A DNA stretch of 64,000 nt from Kerstersia gyiorum (GTDB taxonomy: Bacteria; Pseudomonadota; Gammaproteobacteria; Burkholderiales; Burkholderiaceae_B). The stretch covers positions 1-64,000 of the forward strand of contig NZ_SGWZ01000001.1 in the NCBI RefSeq assembly GCF_004216755.1. Reading direction: 5' to 3'. Positions 1 through 9,206 of the stretch are shown piece by piece; the stretch's first letter is position 1; every line of letters starts with the position of its first letter. A program made the translations under genes and the position numbers. The notes below the pieces were generated by a model that was given only the letters and a program-made list of their open reading frames with translations, was not told where the DNA came from and did not search any database.

Positions 1-1
1 A

Positions 2-91
2 GAACAGCAGGCAGGGCTGCTGGCAGCACTACGAACGAGGATGCTGGACGAGACATATTGCCTCCTGGCAGGGCGAACAGGCATAGCCTAA
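2..91 (+). CDS. Possible C-terminal end of an unknown gene (partial)
   Basis: Frame 2 is open from the window edge to a TAA at 89-91 and gives 29 residues ending in LLAGRTGIA. The composition looks protein-like and would place a gene convergent with trmL. Nothing in so short a piece identifies a family, and chance openness in high-GC DNA is a real alternative. No other gene is evident in 92-220; a GC-rich imperfect hairpin near 152-175 could end transcription. Confidence 0.25.
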   Translation, partial: EQQAGLLAALRTRMLDETYCLLAGRTGIA

Positions 92-220
92 TGCCAGGAG
101 TCTCATGACACGAGCGTCAGCGTGCCGAAAATAGCACGCTATCAGTCCATGGCCGCCCCGCTAGGCGGTGGCCTACCAGGAAACGACCAGCCACTACACA
201 GCTATCCAGCGTGGCAGGAC

Positions 221-694
221 TTATCCCGCGCAGCCTGCGTAATCTTGCTGGCGCCAGGCTTCGAACACCGTCACGGCGACGGCATTGGACAGATTCAGGC
301 TGCGCTGCCCCGGCCGCATGGGCAGTCGGATACGCTGAGCGGCGGAAAAAGTCGCCAGCTCGGCATCCGCCAGCCCGGCCGTTTCGCGGCCGAACACGAA
401 CACATCGCCCGCCTGGAAACTGACACCGGCAATGCTGCGCGCACCCTGCGTCGTCAGCGCAAAGCAACGCTCGGGCGGTGCGCCGGTCGCCGTCAGCGCG
501 GCATCCAGGGAATCATGCACCTTCATGGGCTGCCATTCATGGTAATCCAGCCCGGCACGACGCAAACGAGCGTCGTCCAGCTCGAAGCCCAAGGGGCGCA
601 CCAAATGCAGCTGTGCGCCAGTATTGGCGCACAGGCGAATGGCATTACCGGTATTCGGCGGAATTTCTGGGTGAACAAGGATGACGTGAAACAT
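221..694 (-). CDS. trmL: tRNA (cytidine/uridine-34-2'-O)-methyltransferase TrmL
   Basis: SPOUT-class RNA methyltransferase, predicted to 2'-O-methylate the wobble nucleotide of tRNA-Leu isoacceptors using SAM in the cytoplasm. The 157-residue protein begins MFHVILVHPEIPPNTGN and shows the family's NTGNAIRLCANTG segment near the N-terminus, FGRETAGL in the middle and a C-terminal SLNLSNAVAVTVFEAWRQ knot segment. The ATG at 694 is chosen because the family starts directly with this beta strand; an upstream in-frame ATG at 739 would add 15 non-conserved residues. It lies downstream of comF on the same strand, about 257 bp away, with no gene evident between them. Confidence 0.93.
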   Translation of the reverse strand: MFHVILVHPEIPPNTGNAIRLCANTGAQLHLVRPLGFELDDARLRRAGLDYHEWQPMKVHDSLDAALTATGAPPERCFALTTQGARSIAGVSFQAGDVFVFGRETAGLADAELATFSAAQRIRLPMRPGQRSLNLSNAVAVTVFEAWRQQDYAGCAG

Positions 695-951
695 CCCGGT
701 ATTTTGCCACTGCCACGCCCATGGCGACACTATTTCCATGAGCCGGCATACACACAGGCCCCTCTACACCACCATGAACCAGCCCTTGCCTTCCCCTCGC
801 AGCATCTTCTGTCATGCCAGGACTGCGAGCCCGCAATCCATACCGCCCACGCAACGAACCGTCACCCTCTCCCGAACAGCCAGACAGGAGCACGACAGCT
901 GTCCCTCCAACGCCATCACCCCCAGATTCATGCACGATACATGCCTGGCAT

Positions 952-1641
952 CTACGTGTCTGTGGCCCAGTCCGGCGGCGGCACGCGCGCGGCCGCGAGC
1001 AGGGCCACGCTGCTCGCCCCTGCCGCCTTCAAGGCCAGCGCGGCTGCGCTGGCGGTGCTGCCCGTGGTGACCACGTCATCCACCAGCAGGACCGCGTTGC
1101 CACCGATGCGCTGCGGACAGTGAAATACCCCATCCAGGATGGCACGCCGTGCCTGCCGTCCCAGTGCCGCCTGCTTGTGCTCGGTTTCAGTACGCCGCAG
1201 CCAGGCCGGTTGTTCCTCTGCCCCCAGGCGCCGCGCCAAGTGCCGCGACAATTCACGCGCAGGATTGAAACCGCGCCGCTGCAATGAGCGGCGGCTGGAC
1301 GGCACCGGCACCAACACCCTGCGCGGTGCGCTCCCGGCCTGTGCCAGCCAGGCATCGGCCATCAGATTGGCCAGCAGGCGCGCATGGCGCAGACGCAATT
1401 CCACCTTGTACTGCCAGACCAGCACATCGCCGGGCGGCGTATAGGCAAATGCCTCGCAAATGGATGCCAGGCCTGCCAGCGCCAGGGGCGGCAGGCGCTG
1501 CTGCCCTTGGCGCAGGTCCGCCAGGCAGGCAGCGCAGGGCATGCCGCCGCGCGCGGCCGCCAGACATAGTGGACACGCCGAAGATAGGCGGGCCAGCGCA
1601 GACTCCACGCACCCGTACCAGCCGCCTCGCAACCATTGCAA
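952..1641 (-). CDS. comF: ComF family phosphoribosyltransferase-like protein
   Basis: ComF-type protein of about 229 residues. ComF proteins support natural transformation, probably by helping handle incoming single-stranded DNA. An N-terminal four-cysteine cluster (CPLC and CAAC motifs) precedes a type I phosphoribosyltransferase fold with VPVPSS, the RGFNPA segment and the PRPP loop VLLVDDVVTTGSTAS. A TTG start at 1641 is preferred because GGGAG lies 5-8 bases upstream and it gives the usual family length; longer in-frame ATG starts up to 1836 would add unconserved sequence and overlap bioC. It is divergent from the bioC-like gene, and dprA, another competence factor, is also in this window. 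Confidence 0.88.
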   Translation of the reverse strand: MQWLRGGWYGCVESALARLSSACPLCLAAARGGMPCAACLADLRQGQQRLPPLALAGLASICEAFAYTPPGDVLVWQYKVELRLRHARLLANLMADAWLAQAGSAPRRVLVPVPSSRRSLQRRGFNPARELSRHLARRLGAEEQPAWLRRTETEHKQAALGRQARRAILDGVFHCPQRIGGNAVLLVDDVVTTGSTASAAALALKAAGASSVALLAAARVPPPDWATDT

Positions 1642-1789
1642 TGGAACTCTCCCGGTCTGCCGCCCTGGCAGTCTGCTGGCCTGCTGGTCACGGAGGGCGG
1701 GCTTCACGCAACCACGCAAGTACGCGTACACTGCACAGCATCCATCCCACACCATGCATGGCACGATGTCCAGCCCATGCGAGATGAAA

Positions 1790-2698
1790 ATGTCCACCAC
1801 TGCCCCACGCCTGCCCCTGGATCCCCGCCATGTCATGCTGCAGTTTTCCCGACGCGGAGAACTGGCCGAAGGACGGTTTCTCTATGACGAAATTGCCGCG
1901 CGCATGGACGAGCGGCTACGCTATATCCGGGTGACGCCCAATGCACTGATGGATGCCGGCAGCGGCGCAGGCCATGCGCTGCCCCTGCTGCAGGCCCGTT
2001 ATCCGCAGGCCAGCTATACCGGCGTGGATCACAGTGCACCGGTGCTGGCGCTGGCTCGAGCGCGACATGCGCCCGGCAGCTTCCGCACCTGGCTGGACAC
2101 CTTGCGACGGCGCGACACGGCGCCGCGTTTCGTCCAGGCCGATATGGCTGCAACCGGCCTGCCGCCCGAGTCGCTGGAACTGGTGTGGTCCAACCTGGCC
2201 CTGCATTGGCACCCGCAACCTGACGCCGTGCTGGCCGAATGGCGCCGCGTGCTGAAAATCGGCGGCCTGGCCATGTTTTCCTGGCTGGGGCCCGGCACCT
2301 TTCTGGAACTGCGGCAAGCCCTGGCCGACGCGGGTCTGAAAACCGCCACGCCGGCTTTCGTGGACATGCATGATTTCGGCGACCAACTGGTAGAGAACGG
2401 CTTTGCCGACCCTGTGATGGACCAGGAAACCCTGACCCTGACCTATGAAACACCCGAGCGCCTGCTGCAGGATGTGCGTGCCCTGGGCGGCAACCCCGCC
2501 ATCGGCCGGCGCGCCGGCCTGCCCGGCCGCCAGTGGCTGCAAGATCTCAAGAATGCACTGGCGGCACAACGCGGCGCCGACGGCCGCATCGCACTGAGCG
2601 TGGAAGTTTCCTATGGCCATGCCTGGCGCGCCGCTGCGCGGCAGGTCGGTGGCGAAACCCGGTTGTCCGTCAGTGCCATTGGCCGCAAGCAAGGCTAG
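1790..2698 (+). CDS. bioC: BioC-like SAM-dependent methyltransferase
   Basis: Class I methyltransferase of 302 residues, most like BioC, the malonyl-ACP O-methyltransferase that primes biotin synthesis. Visible signs are the SAM-binding loop DAGSGAGHALPLL, an acidic strand end (GVDH), SNLALHWHPQPD and the BioC-like segment RVLKIGGLAMFSWLGPGTFLELRQA. ATGs at 1766, 1784 and 1790 are all in frame; 1790 (MSTTAPRL) gives the cleanest N-terminus. It is not next to other bio genes here, so the substrate is inferred from family resemblance only; a different small-molecule methyltransferase is possible. It is convergent with trkH, with 24 bp between the stops. Confidence 0.72.
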   Translation: MSTTAPRLPLDPRHVMLQFSRRGELAEGRFLYDEIAARMDERLRYIRVTPNALMDAGSGAGHALPLLQARYPQASYTGVDHSAPVLALARARHAPGSFRTWLDTLRRRDTAPRFVQADMAATGLPPESLELVWSNLALHWHPQPDAVLAEWRRVLKIGGLAMFSWLGPGTFLELRQALADAGLKTATPAFVDMHDFGDQLVENGFADPVMDQETLTLTYETPERLLQDVRALGGNPAIGRRAGLPGRQWLQDLKNALAAQRGADGRIALSVEVSYGHAWRAAARQVGGETRLSVSAIGRKQG

Positions 2699-2722
2699 CT
2701 CACAAGGCTGACCGCCCAGGCG

Positions 2723-4195
2723 TCAGCGGCGCCAGAAATCCGGCAGGAACAGCACCAGCACGGTAAACAGTTCCAGGCGCCCTATCATCATCGCAAAGGT
2801 GCAGACCCAGGCCTGGAAATCCGTCATGCCGGCATAGTTGCCCATCGGCCCGACTGCGCCCAGCCCCGGGCCAATATTGTTGATCATGGCGAATACCGCC
2901 GTCAGCGCTGTCAACGTATCCAGCCCGCTCATCAGCATCAGCGCGCTGAATACGCCTATGGATACGGCATACAGCAGCATGAAAGCCATGATGGAAATCA
3001 TCAGCCGCTGCGGCACGATGCGGCCAGCCACACGCACCGGCATGACCGCATGCGGATGCAGCAGGCTGCGCATTTCCTGGCGCGCCTGCTTGAACAGCAG
3101 TACCACGCGGATCATCTTGATGCCGCCCCCCGTCGACCCGGCAGACGTACAGAACGCCCCTGCCAGCATCATGGTCAGCGGCAGCAAAATGGGCCAGAGG
3201 GCATAGTCGGTATTGGAAAAGCCCGTCGTAGTGCCGACCGATATCGTGTTGAAAAAACCCTTGCGCAAGGCATCCAGGATGCCGGCATCCGGGTAGTGCC
3301 AGAACAGGTAGCAGGACACCAGCACGCACAACGACAGCAGCGTCGCCAGGTACGGAATGGCCTCGGGGCAGCGGCGGTAGGGGCGGAAACTGCGCAACCG
3401 GAAGGCCTGGAAATGCGTGGCGAAATTGATCCCGGCAATCAGCATGAAGACCATCGCCACGGCTTCCACGGCTGCCGAATCGAAATGCATGAAACCGTCA
3501 TCATAGGTAGAGAATCCCCCCAGGCCCATGGTGGATGCCATATGCGTCCAGGCATCGAACCAAGACAGCCCAGCCAGGTGGTAGCACACGAAGCACACCA
3601 GGGAAATGCTGACATAAATGGCGTACAGCGCCTTGGCAGTCTCCGCGATGCGCGGCGTGAGTTTTTCATCCTTGATCGGTCCGGGCACTTCGGCACGGAA
3701 TACCTGGTGGCCACCTACACCCAGCAGCGGCAATACGGCCACGGCCAGCACCAGGATGCCCATGCCGCCCAGCCAGACCAGCGTGGTGCGCCAGAGGTTG
3801 ATGGACATCGGCAGATCGTCCAGGCCGGTCAGGGCCGTGGCGCCGGTGGTAGTCAGCCCCGACATCGCCTCGAAGTAGGCATGCGCCACCGTGATCGGCG
3901 TGCCTGCGCGCAGGAAATACAGATACAGGGGCACCGCAGCCAGCGCCGGCAGGCTGACCCAAACGACGGACACCAGCATGAAGCCGTCCCTGGGGCGCAG
4001 TTCACCACGCCGCCAGCGCCCCAGCAGCCAGAACAGTGCGCCCAGCCCGAAGGTAATGAGGAAGCTGTCCTCGAAGACCGGCAGCGCACCGTCTCCGCTC
4101 GCCACCGAAACGGCCACGGGCAGCAGCATGGCACAGGCAAACAGCGTTACCGTGACGCCCAGCAGATGCAGCACGGCAAAGAAACGACGGCTCAT
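2723..4195 (-). CDS. trkH: Trk potassium uptake membrane subunit TrkH
   Basis: Inner-membrane K+ translocating subunit, 490 residues, hydrophobic throughout. The four pore-loop selectivity segments of the Trk/Ktr family can be seen: MSGLTTTGAT, STMGLGGFSTYDDG, SVGTTTGFSNTD and CTSAGSTGGGIKMIR. The ATG at 4195 (MSRRFFAVLHLLG) starts just before the first helix; an upstream in-frame ATG at 4288 would run into trkA. It lies 19 bp downstream of trkA, so channel and gating ring are made from one transcript, and it is the last gene of a long minus-strand operon. Confidence 0.96.
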   Translation of the reverse strand: MSRRFFAVLHLLGVTVTLFACAMLLPVAVSVASGDGALPVFEDSFLITFGLGALFWLLGRWRRGELRPRDGFMLVSVVWVSLPALAAVPLYLYFLRAGTPITVAHAYFEAMSGLTTTGATALTGLDDLPMSINLWRTTLVWLGGMGILVLAVAVLPLLGVGGHQVFRAEVPGPIKDEKLTPRIAETAKALYAIYVSISLVCFVCYHLAGLSWFDAWTHMASTMGLGGFSTYDDGFMHFDSAAVEAVAMVFMLIAGINFATHFQAFRLRSFRPYRRCPEAIPYLATLLSLCVLVSCYLFWHYPDAGILDALRKGFFNTISVGTTTGFSNTDYALWPILLPLTMMLAGAFCTSAGSTGGGIKMIRVVLLFKQARQEMRSLLHPHAVMPVRVAGRIVPQRLMISIMAFMLLYAVSIGVFSALMLMSGLDTLTALTAVFAMINNIGPGLGAVGPMGNYAGMTDFQAWVCTFAMMIGRLELFTVLVLFLPDFWRR

Positions 4196-4214
4196 GGCTC
4201 TTGTGGTTAGGTTG

Positions 4215-5597
4215 TCAGAAGAAAGCAGCGCTGACCTGGAACAGGCTTTCGATCTGCGGAATCTGGCGCCGGGTCGGCGCAAACACAATGACGTGGTCGT
4301 CCGACTCGATCACCGTATCATCATCGGCCATGATGATCTGTTCTTCGCCACGCACCAGCGCCACGATACGCGCGCCGCGCGGCAGGCGGACATCCTCGAC
4401 CTTGCGGCCCACCACCTTGGAGGTATGGCGATCACCGTGGGCGATGACTTCCAGAGCCTCGGCCATGCCTTGCCGCAGTCGGTGTACCGCCACGATATCG
4501 CCACGGCGCACATGGCGCAGCAACTCGCTCATGGTCGCCTGGGCCGGTGAAATGGCAACGTCGATATGACTGCCCTGCATCAGTTCGCCGTAGGCCTGGC
4601 GGTTGATCAGGGCAATGACCTTGCGGGCGCCCAGGCGCTTGGCCAGCAGGGAAGACATGATGTTGTCTTCATCGTCGCTGGTCAGCGCCAGCCAGATATC
4701 CATGTCCTCGATGCTTTCGCCTTCGAGCAGGTCTTCGTCGGTGCCGCTGCCATGCAGCACCAGGACGTTGTCGGGCAAGGTTTCCGCCAGGTACTCGCAA
4801 CGCCTGATGTCGCGTTCGATCACACGGATGTTGTAGCCTTCGGCGGCCAGTTCGCGGGCCACGCGAATACCGATATTGCCGCCGCCTGCAATCATCACAC
4901 GGCTCACGCTTTTCTCGGCGCTACGCACCTGGCGCACGGCGCGGCGCGCCTGGGTCGTATCCACGACCACCAGGGCCTCGTCACCGGCCGCGACACGCAG
5001 TTCAGGCCGTGGCAACAGGGAGCGGCCGCGCCGCACCACATCTATCACCCTGGCATTGATGCCGGGAAACACACTGGTCAGTTCATCGGTGCGGCGCGCC
5101 ACCAGCGGGCTGCCCTCGCCCACCCGCAGCGCCATCACGCTCAGCTGGCCATTGGCAAACTCGACCATCTGCAGCGCTTCGGGGAACTCGATCAGTTTGT
5201 ACAGGTAGCCACTGACGCTGCGTTCCGGGCTGATGACGGCATCCACGCAGAAACCGCCCTCGGCCAGCAGTTCCGGCATTTCGGGCAGTTCCGCCGAGCG
5301 TATCCTGGCAATCCGGCGCGGCACGTTGAACACTTGCCGCGCCAGCTTACAGACGACAAGATTCACGGCATCCAGGCTGGCGCAGGCGATCAGGAGATCG
5401 GCATCGTCCGCGCCGGCCTTGCGCAGCACGGATACCTGGCAAGCGTCGCCATGCACCACGCGCAAGTCGAAATGCTCCTGCAGCGGCGCGAGCTGCTCAG
5501 GATTCATGTCGACGACGGTGATGTCGTTGCGCTCGGAGACCAGGTTTTCCGCGACGCTGACACCGACACGTCCGGCGCCGACGATCAGGATCTTCAT
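4215..5597 (-). CDS. trkA: Trk system potassium gating protein TrkA
   Basis: Peripheral nucleotide-binding subunit that gates TrkH in response to NAD(H)/adenine nucleotides. The 460 residues form two tandem RCK modules: the first Rossmann loop is GAGRVGVSVAENL at residues 7-19 and the second is GGGNIGIRVARELA at about residue 237, each followed by a TrkA-C region. Length matches the E. coli protein. The start ATG overlaps the ntrX stop by four bases (ATGA, 5594-5597), suggesting translational coupling between the response regulator and the potassium system. Confidence 0.97.
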   Translation of the reverse strand: MKILIVGAGRVGVSVAENLVSERNDITVVDMNPEQLAPLQEHFDLRVVHGDACQVSVLRKAGADDADLLIACASLDAVNLVVCKLARQVFNVPRRIARIRSAELPEMPELLAEGGFCVDAVISPERSVSGYLYKLIEFPEALQMVEFANGQLSVMALRVGEGSPLVARRTDELTSVFPGINARVIDVVRRGRSLLPRPELRVAAGDEALVVVDTTQARRAVRQVRSAEKSVSRVMIAGGGNIGIRVARELAAEGYNIRVIERDIRRCEYLAETLPDNVLVLHGSGTDEDLLEGESIEDMDIWLALTSDDEDNIMSSLLAKRLGARKVIALINRQAYGELMQGSHIDVAISPAQATMSELLRHVRRGDIVAVHRLRQGMAEALEVIAHGDRHTSKVVGRKVEDVRLPRGARIVALVRGEEQIIMADDDTVIESDDHVIVFAPTRRQIPQIESLFQVSAAFF

Positions 5598-6265
5598 GAT
5601 GAGCGCTTGCGCGTGGCCTCGATGCCAAGCTGCTTGAGCTTGCGGTACAGGTGGGTGCGCTCCAGCCCGGTGCGTTCGGACACGCGTGTCATGCTGTGCC
5701 CTTCACGCACCAGGTGGTATTCGAAATAAATCCGTTCGAAGGCATCGCGCGCCTCGCGCAAGGGCAGGTCCAGGGAAATTTCCCCGAGACGGCCATTGGC
5801 AGGCGCCTCCTGTTCGGCCCCTGCCGTCACCGGGTCCCGCACTGCGCGTTGCGGCTGCGGTGCGGCCGGCGCATTGGCCGCAGCCGGCGCAGGCACGACA
5901 CGGCGCCGCGCCAGGCCGTTTTCGACGGTCTTGAGCAGACGCTGCAGTGTGATCGGCTTTTCCAGGAAATCTATGGCGCCGATGCGCGTGGCTTCCATGG
6001 CGGTATCAATGGTGGCATGCCCGCTCATCATGACGACCGGCATGTCCAGCAGGCCCTGAGCGCTCCACTCCTTGAGCAGACTGACGCCATCGGTATCCGG
6101 CATCCAGATGTCGAGCAGCACCAGGTCAGGCCGGAACGCCTGCCTGGCGGCCCGTGCCTGACTGGCATTCTCGGCCAGTTCGACCGTATGCCCTTCGTCA
6201 TAGAGAATTTCGGACAACAGCTCGCGTATGCCAACTTCGTCGTCCACTACCAGGATTCTGGCCAT
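5594..6265 (-). CDS. ntrX: NtrX-like response regulator without an AAA+ domain
   Basis: Response regulator of 223 residues. The N-terminal receiver has DD at residues 8-9, the phosphoacceptor D52 in LLDIWMPDTDG, and the switch T/K positions (MMSGHAT, EKPI). After a proline/alanine-rich linker comes a C-terminal Fis-type helix-turn-helix (SMTRVSERTGLERTHLYRKLKQL). Classical NtrX has a sigma-54-interacting AAA+ ATPase between these parts; here it is absent, so the protein probably acts as a simple DNA-binding regulator. It lies 25 bp after its cognate kinase ntrY. Confidence 0.88.
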   Translation of the reverse strand: MARILVVDDEVGIRELLSEILYDEGHTVELAENASQARAARQAFRPDLVLLDIWMPDTDGVSLLKEWSAQGLLDMPVVMMSGHATIDTAMEATRIGAIDFLEKPITLQRLLKTVENGLARRRVVPAPAAANAPAAPQPQRAVRDPVTAGAEQEAPANGRLGEISLDLPLREARDAFERIYFEYHLVREGHSMTRVSERTGLERTHLYRKLKQLGIEATRKRSS

Positions 6266-6290
6266 AACCTCTCACCTATCGCTTGCTGCA

Positions 6291-8597
6291 TTATCCCTTT
6301 TCTGGCCCTGCATCGTCCAGTTTCGCCGAAGTCGAGGCTGGTGCCAACCGGGTCAGGAGAATGGTCACCCGCGCTCCGCCTTCCTTGCGGTTGCCCAAGT
6401 CTATCCTGCCACCATGCTCGTCAACGATTTTACGGACAATGGCCAGGCCCAGGCCCGTACCATGCGACTTGGTAGTGACATAGGGTTCGAATACCCGTTG
6501 CTGCACGTGCGCCGCGAACCCCTTGCCAGTATCGGAGACTGAAAATCTCAGGGCAGGCTGCTCCGTGCCATCCGCCCGCGCCGTCAGTGTCCGCACCGTT
6601 CGTACCCGGACTTTACCCTGTTCTGCCTGCTCCACGATGGCATCGCGGGCATTACTCAGTAAATTATGGATAACTTGGCGCAGCTGGGCCGCATCACCCA
6701 TGATAAGCGGTGCTTCCGGGTCCAGATGCACTTCCAGCCAATGTTCTGCGCCGGATGCACCATGCTCGACCGGATCCCAGCCGTACAACGCCAGCACATC
6801 CGTCACCAGACGATTGAAATCCACTGGCCGCATGACCGCCTGCGGCGCGCGCGCATATTCGCGGAACTCATCGACCATCTGCTTGAGCGAGGCCACCTGA
6901 TCGACAATGGTCTGCGTGGCCCGCCGCAACATGCGGGCGTCGTCGGATTCCAGCTTGTCGGCCAGCTTCATGGCCAGACGCTCGGCGGAAAGCTGGATGG
7001 GCGTCAGCGGGTTCTTGATTTCATGGGCAAGGCGGCGCGCCACTTCGCCCCAGGCTACCGTACGGCTGGCCGACATCAGTTCGGTGATGTCGTCGAAGAC
7101 CACCAGATAGCCGTTGTCACGCTCGGCGACACGCAGGTGGGTACCACGCGCCATCAACGTCGCAGGCTGCGGGTCGGTGCCGCTGCCCCCCTCTTCGGAC
7201 AGGGCCAGCTCGAACCGCTGGGTCCAGTAGGGCGCTTCGGAATCCACGGCTTCGTGCGCGGCGAAAGCATGGCGAATCACGGCGGCAAAACCGATCAGGC
7301 TATCGACGGTTTCCAGCGGGCGGCCCACAGTCTGGCGCAGGTCGGCATGCAGGATGGCCTGCGCTCCCTGGTTGAACATGGTGACGCGAAACAGTTCGTC
7401 GAACACCAGCACGCCGGAAGACAGGTTGCTCAATACGCTTTCCAGGTAGACGTTGGAGCGCTCGAGCTGGCGCCGGTTGCGCTCCACCATGGTGCGCGCC
7501 TCGCCCAGCTGCCGCGTCATGGCGTTGAAGGAGCGCGTCAGCTGGCCGACCTCGTCATTGCCGGGAGGCTCGGGCAACGGCCGATAATCCCCGACGCTGA
7601 CGGCCTTGGTGCCCGACGCCAGGGTCAGCAGCGGCCGCACCAAGCGCCGGGACAGCGCCAGCGCGACAGCCACCGAGGCAAACACCGTCAGCAGCAGGGC
7701 CATCGTCAGCGTGATGCCGTACAGCTTGCGCAGGCCCAGCCGCGACAGCGACAGCTCCTGGTAGTCGCGGAAACCTTCCTGCACGCGGCTGGCGTTGTAG
7801 GCAATCTGCTCAGGCACGGGTTGTATCAGCTGCAACCAGCGCGGGTCGCCAGTGGTCCAGCCGCGCAGGCGGTCTATGCTGGCATCCGACGACATGGGCA
7901 GCACCACGCGCAAATACAGGCGTTCTCTCCCCACCGAGCCACGGGTTTCATCGGACTCGGCAGCGGAATAGCTGCGTGCAATGCGCAGCTGGTTCATGAC
8001 GGATGGCGGCGGCAGCTCGGGCAGCAGCGCGCCGTAACCTTCAGTCGAATAGGCAATGGAACGACCGTTGCTGGTGAACACCATGGCATCGGACACGCTG
8101 TGCGCACTGCGCAGGCGGGTCAGTACCAACGCCATGTCGGCGTCGCTGGTGCGGTTCAGTTCGAGCAACATGGCACGCCCGCGGGCTTCCAGTTCCGCCA
8201 GTTGCGAATCCAGCGCCGCGCGCCCCAGGTTCAGACCGGCCTCCAGCGCCGCGTTCACGCGCACGTTGAACCAGGACTCGATGGAGCGCGACATGAACTG
8301 TACCGACAGCATGTAGATGGCCACGCCAGGCACCACGCCGATGACAGCGAAGGACAGGGCGAAACGCGCAGTCAGGCGGGCGCCGAAGGCGCGGCGCTGG
8401 AACTGGCGCCACATGCGCAGGCTGAGGCCCAGCACCCAGACGAACATGGCCAGCGCCAGCACGCCATTGAGCAACAGCAGCAGATCGTAGTATTCGGCGA
8501 AACGGGACGCATTGGCTGTGGACCAGACCAGCATGGCCAGCAGCGCCAGCCCGCAGGCACCGCCCAGCAACAAGGCCATGCGCAGCATCTGGCTCAT
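6291..8597 (-). CDS. ntrY: NtrY-like membrane sensor histidine kinase
   Basis: Membrane kinase of 768 residues, presumed partner of NtrX. Three hydrophobic helices lie in the first about 105 residues, followed by a large periplasmic region, a fourth helix near 294-314, HAMP (RRLVRPLLTLASGTKAVSVGDY), a PAS-like region (LSSGVLVFDELFRVTMFN), the H-box with H525 (LAHEIKNPLTPIQLSAERL), and a GHKL ATPase domain with N-box LLSNARDAI and G-boxes DTGKGF and GTGLGLAIVRKI. The ATG at 8597 overlaps the previous stop (ATGA) and is preferred to the in-frame ATG at 8645. NtrY is linked to nitrogen or redox sensing in other proteobacteria; the signal here is unknown. Confidence 0.92.
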   Translation of the reverse strand: MSQMLRMALLLGGACGLALLAMLVWSTANASRFAEYYDLLLLLNGVLALAMFVWVLGLSLRMWRQFQRRAFGARLTARFALSFAVIGVVPGVAIYMLSVQFMSRSIESWFNVRVNAALEAGLNLGRAALDSQLAELEARGRAMLLELNRTSDADMALVLTRLRSAHSVSDAMVFTSNGRSIAYSTEGYGALLPELPPPSVMNQLRIARSYSAAESDETRGSVGRERLYLRVVLPMSSDASIDRLRGWTTGDPRWLQLIQPVPEQIAYNASRVQEGFRDYQELSLSRLGLRKLYGITLTMALLLTVFASVAVALALSRRLVRPLLTLASGTKAVSVGDYRPLPEPPGNDEVGQLTRSFNAMTRQLGEARTMVERNRRQLERSNVYLESVLSNLSSGVLVFDELFRVTMFNQGAQAILHADLRQTVGRPLETVDSLIGFAAVIRHAFAAHEAVDSEAPYWTQRFELALSEEGGSGTDPQPATLMARGTHLRVAERDNGYLVVFDDITELMSASRTVAWGEVARRLAHEIKNPLTPIQLSAERLAMKLADKLESDDARMLRRATQTIVDQVASLKQMVDEFREYARAPQAVMRPVDFNRLVTDVLALYGWDPVEHGASGAEHWLEVHLDPEAPLIMGDAAQLRQVIHNLLSNARDAIVEQAEQGKVRVRTVRTLTARADGTEQPALRFSVSDTGKGFAAHVQQRVFEPYVTTKSHGTGLGLAIVRKIVDEHGGRIDLGNRKEGGARVTILLTRLAPASTSAKLDDAGPEKG

Positions 8598-9196
8598 GGG
8601 CCTTCCGGTACGGGATCCGGCACCTTGAACGAAAAATCGAACCAAGGTGAACTGGCCGTCCAGGCGCTGCTGTTGAAAGCGTTGATCTGGAACGGCCTGG
8701 ACAGGCGTGCCGTATCCAGGCGCAACCGCAGCCTGCCTTCATAGCGGACGCCGGGGACAAGCTGAGCGGTCTTCGCCACGGGCCAGCCACGGATGGTACG
8801 CACCACCTCCATGGCTTCATCCAGGCCCGATACCGGCAGCGAGAGCTCGCCAGTGCCGACACGCCATTGACGCGTCAAGGCGTTGTAAAGCACGCGCCAG
8901 GTAATGCGCGTTTCGATTTCCGTGGCGTCGAACCACCACCAGCGCTTGCGATCGACTTCCAGGTCTACGCTGAAATACAGCGGCACGCCCCGTTCGGCAG
9001 CCTCACGCAGTTCCGCGTTCAGTTCGAAGGGCAGCTGCGCATCTATCTCCACCTCACCGCGCCGGAACGACACGGAGATATCGGCCTGCTCGGCAAACGC
9101 CGGCCCCACCGGCAGCAAACATGCCGCCAGACACAGCGAAACCAGCGCAAGCAGGTTTCGGAGGAGGGAGAAAGATGTGCGTGGCATAGCCATCAT
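8594..9196 (-). CDS. DUF4390 exported protein
   Basis: Protein of about 200 residues belonging to the DUF4390 family, which commonly precedes ntrY in beta-proteobacteria. A signal peptide is plain (MPRTSFSLLRNLLALVSLCL, then a hydrophobic stretch ending VGPAFA before EQADI), so the mature part is periplasmic. The mature chain is a beta-rich domain containing RKRWWWFD and RITWRVLYNALTRQWRVG. In-frame ATGs at 9196, 9193 and 9187 are possible. The molecular role of the family is unknown; its fixed position beside ntrY suggests it acts in the same envelope sensing pathway, which is inference. Confidence 0.82.
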   Translation of the reverse strand: MMAMPRTSFSLLRNLLALVSLCLAACLLPVGPAFAEQADISVSFRRGEVEIDAQLPFELNAELREAAERGVPLYFSVDLEVDRKRWWWFDATEIETRITWRVLYNALTRQWRVGTGELSLPVSGLDEAMEVVRTIRGWPVAKTAQLVPGVRYEGRLRLRLDTARLSRPFQINAFNSSAWTASSPWFDFSFKVPDPVPEGP

Positions 9197-9206
9197 TCTT
9201 GGCGAT

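Noticed and set aside
122..1123. Plus-strand frame opposite trmL and comF
   Set aside because: Antisense to two recognised genes, with no domain or ribosome site.
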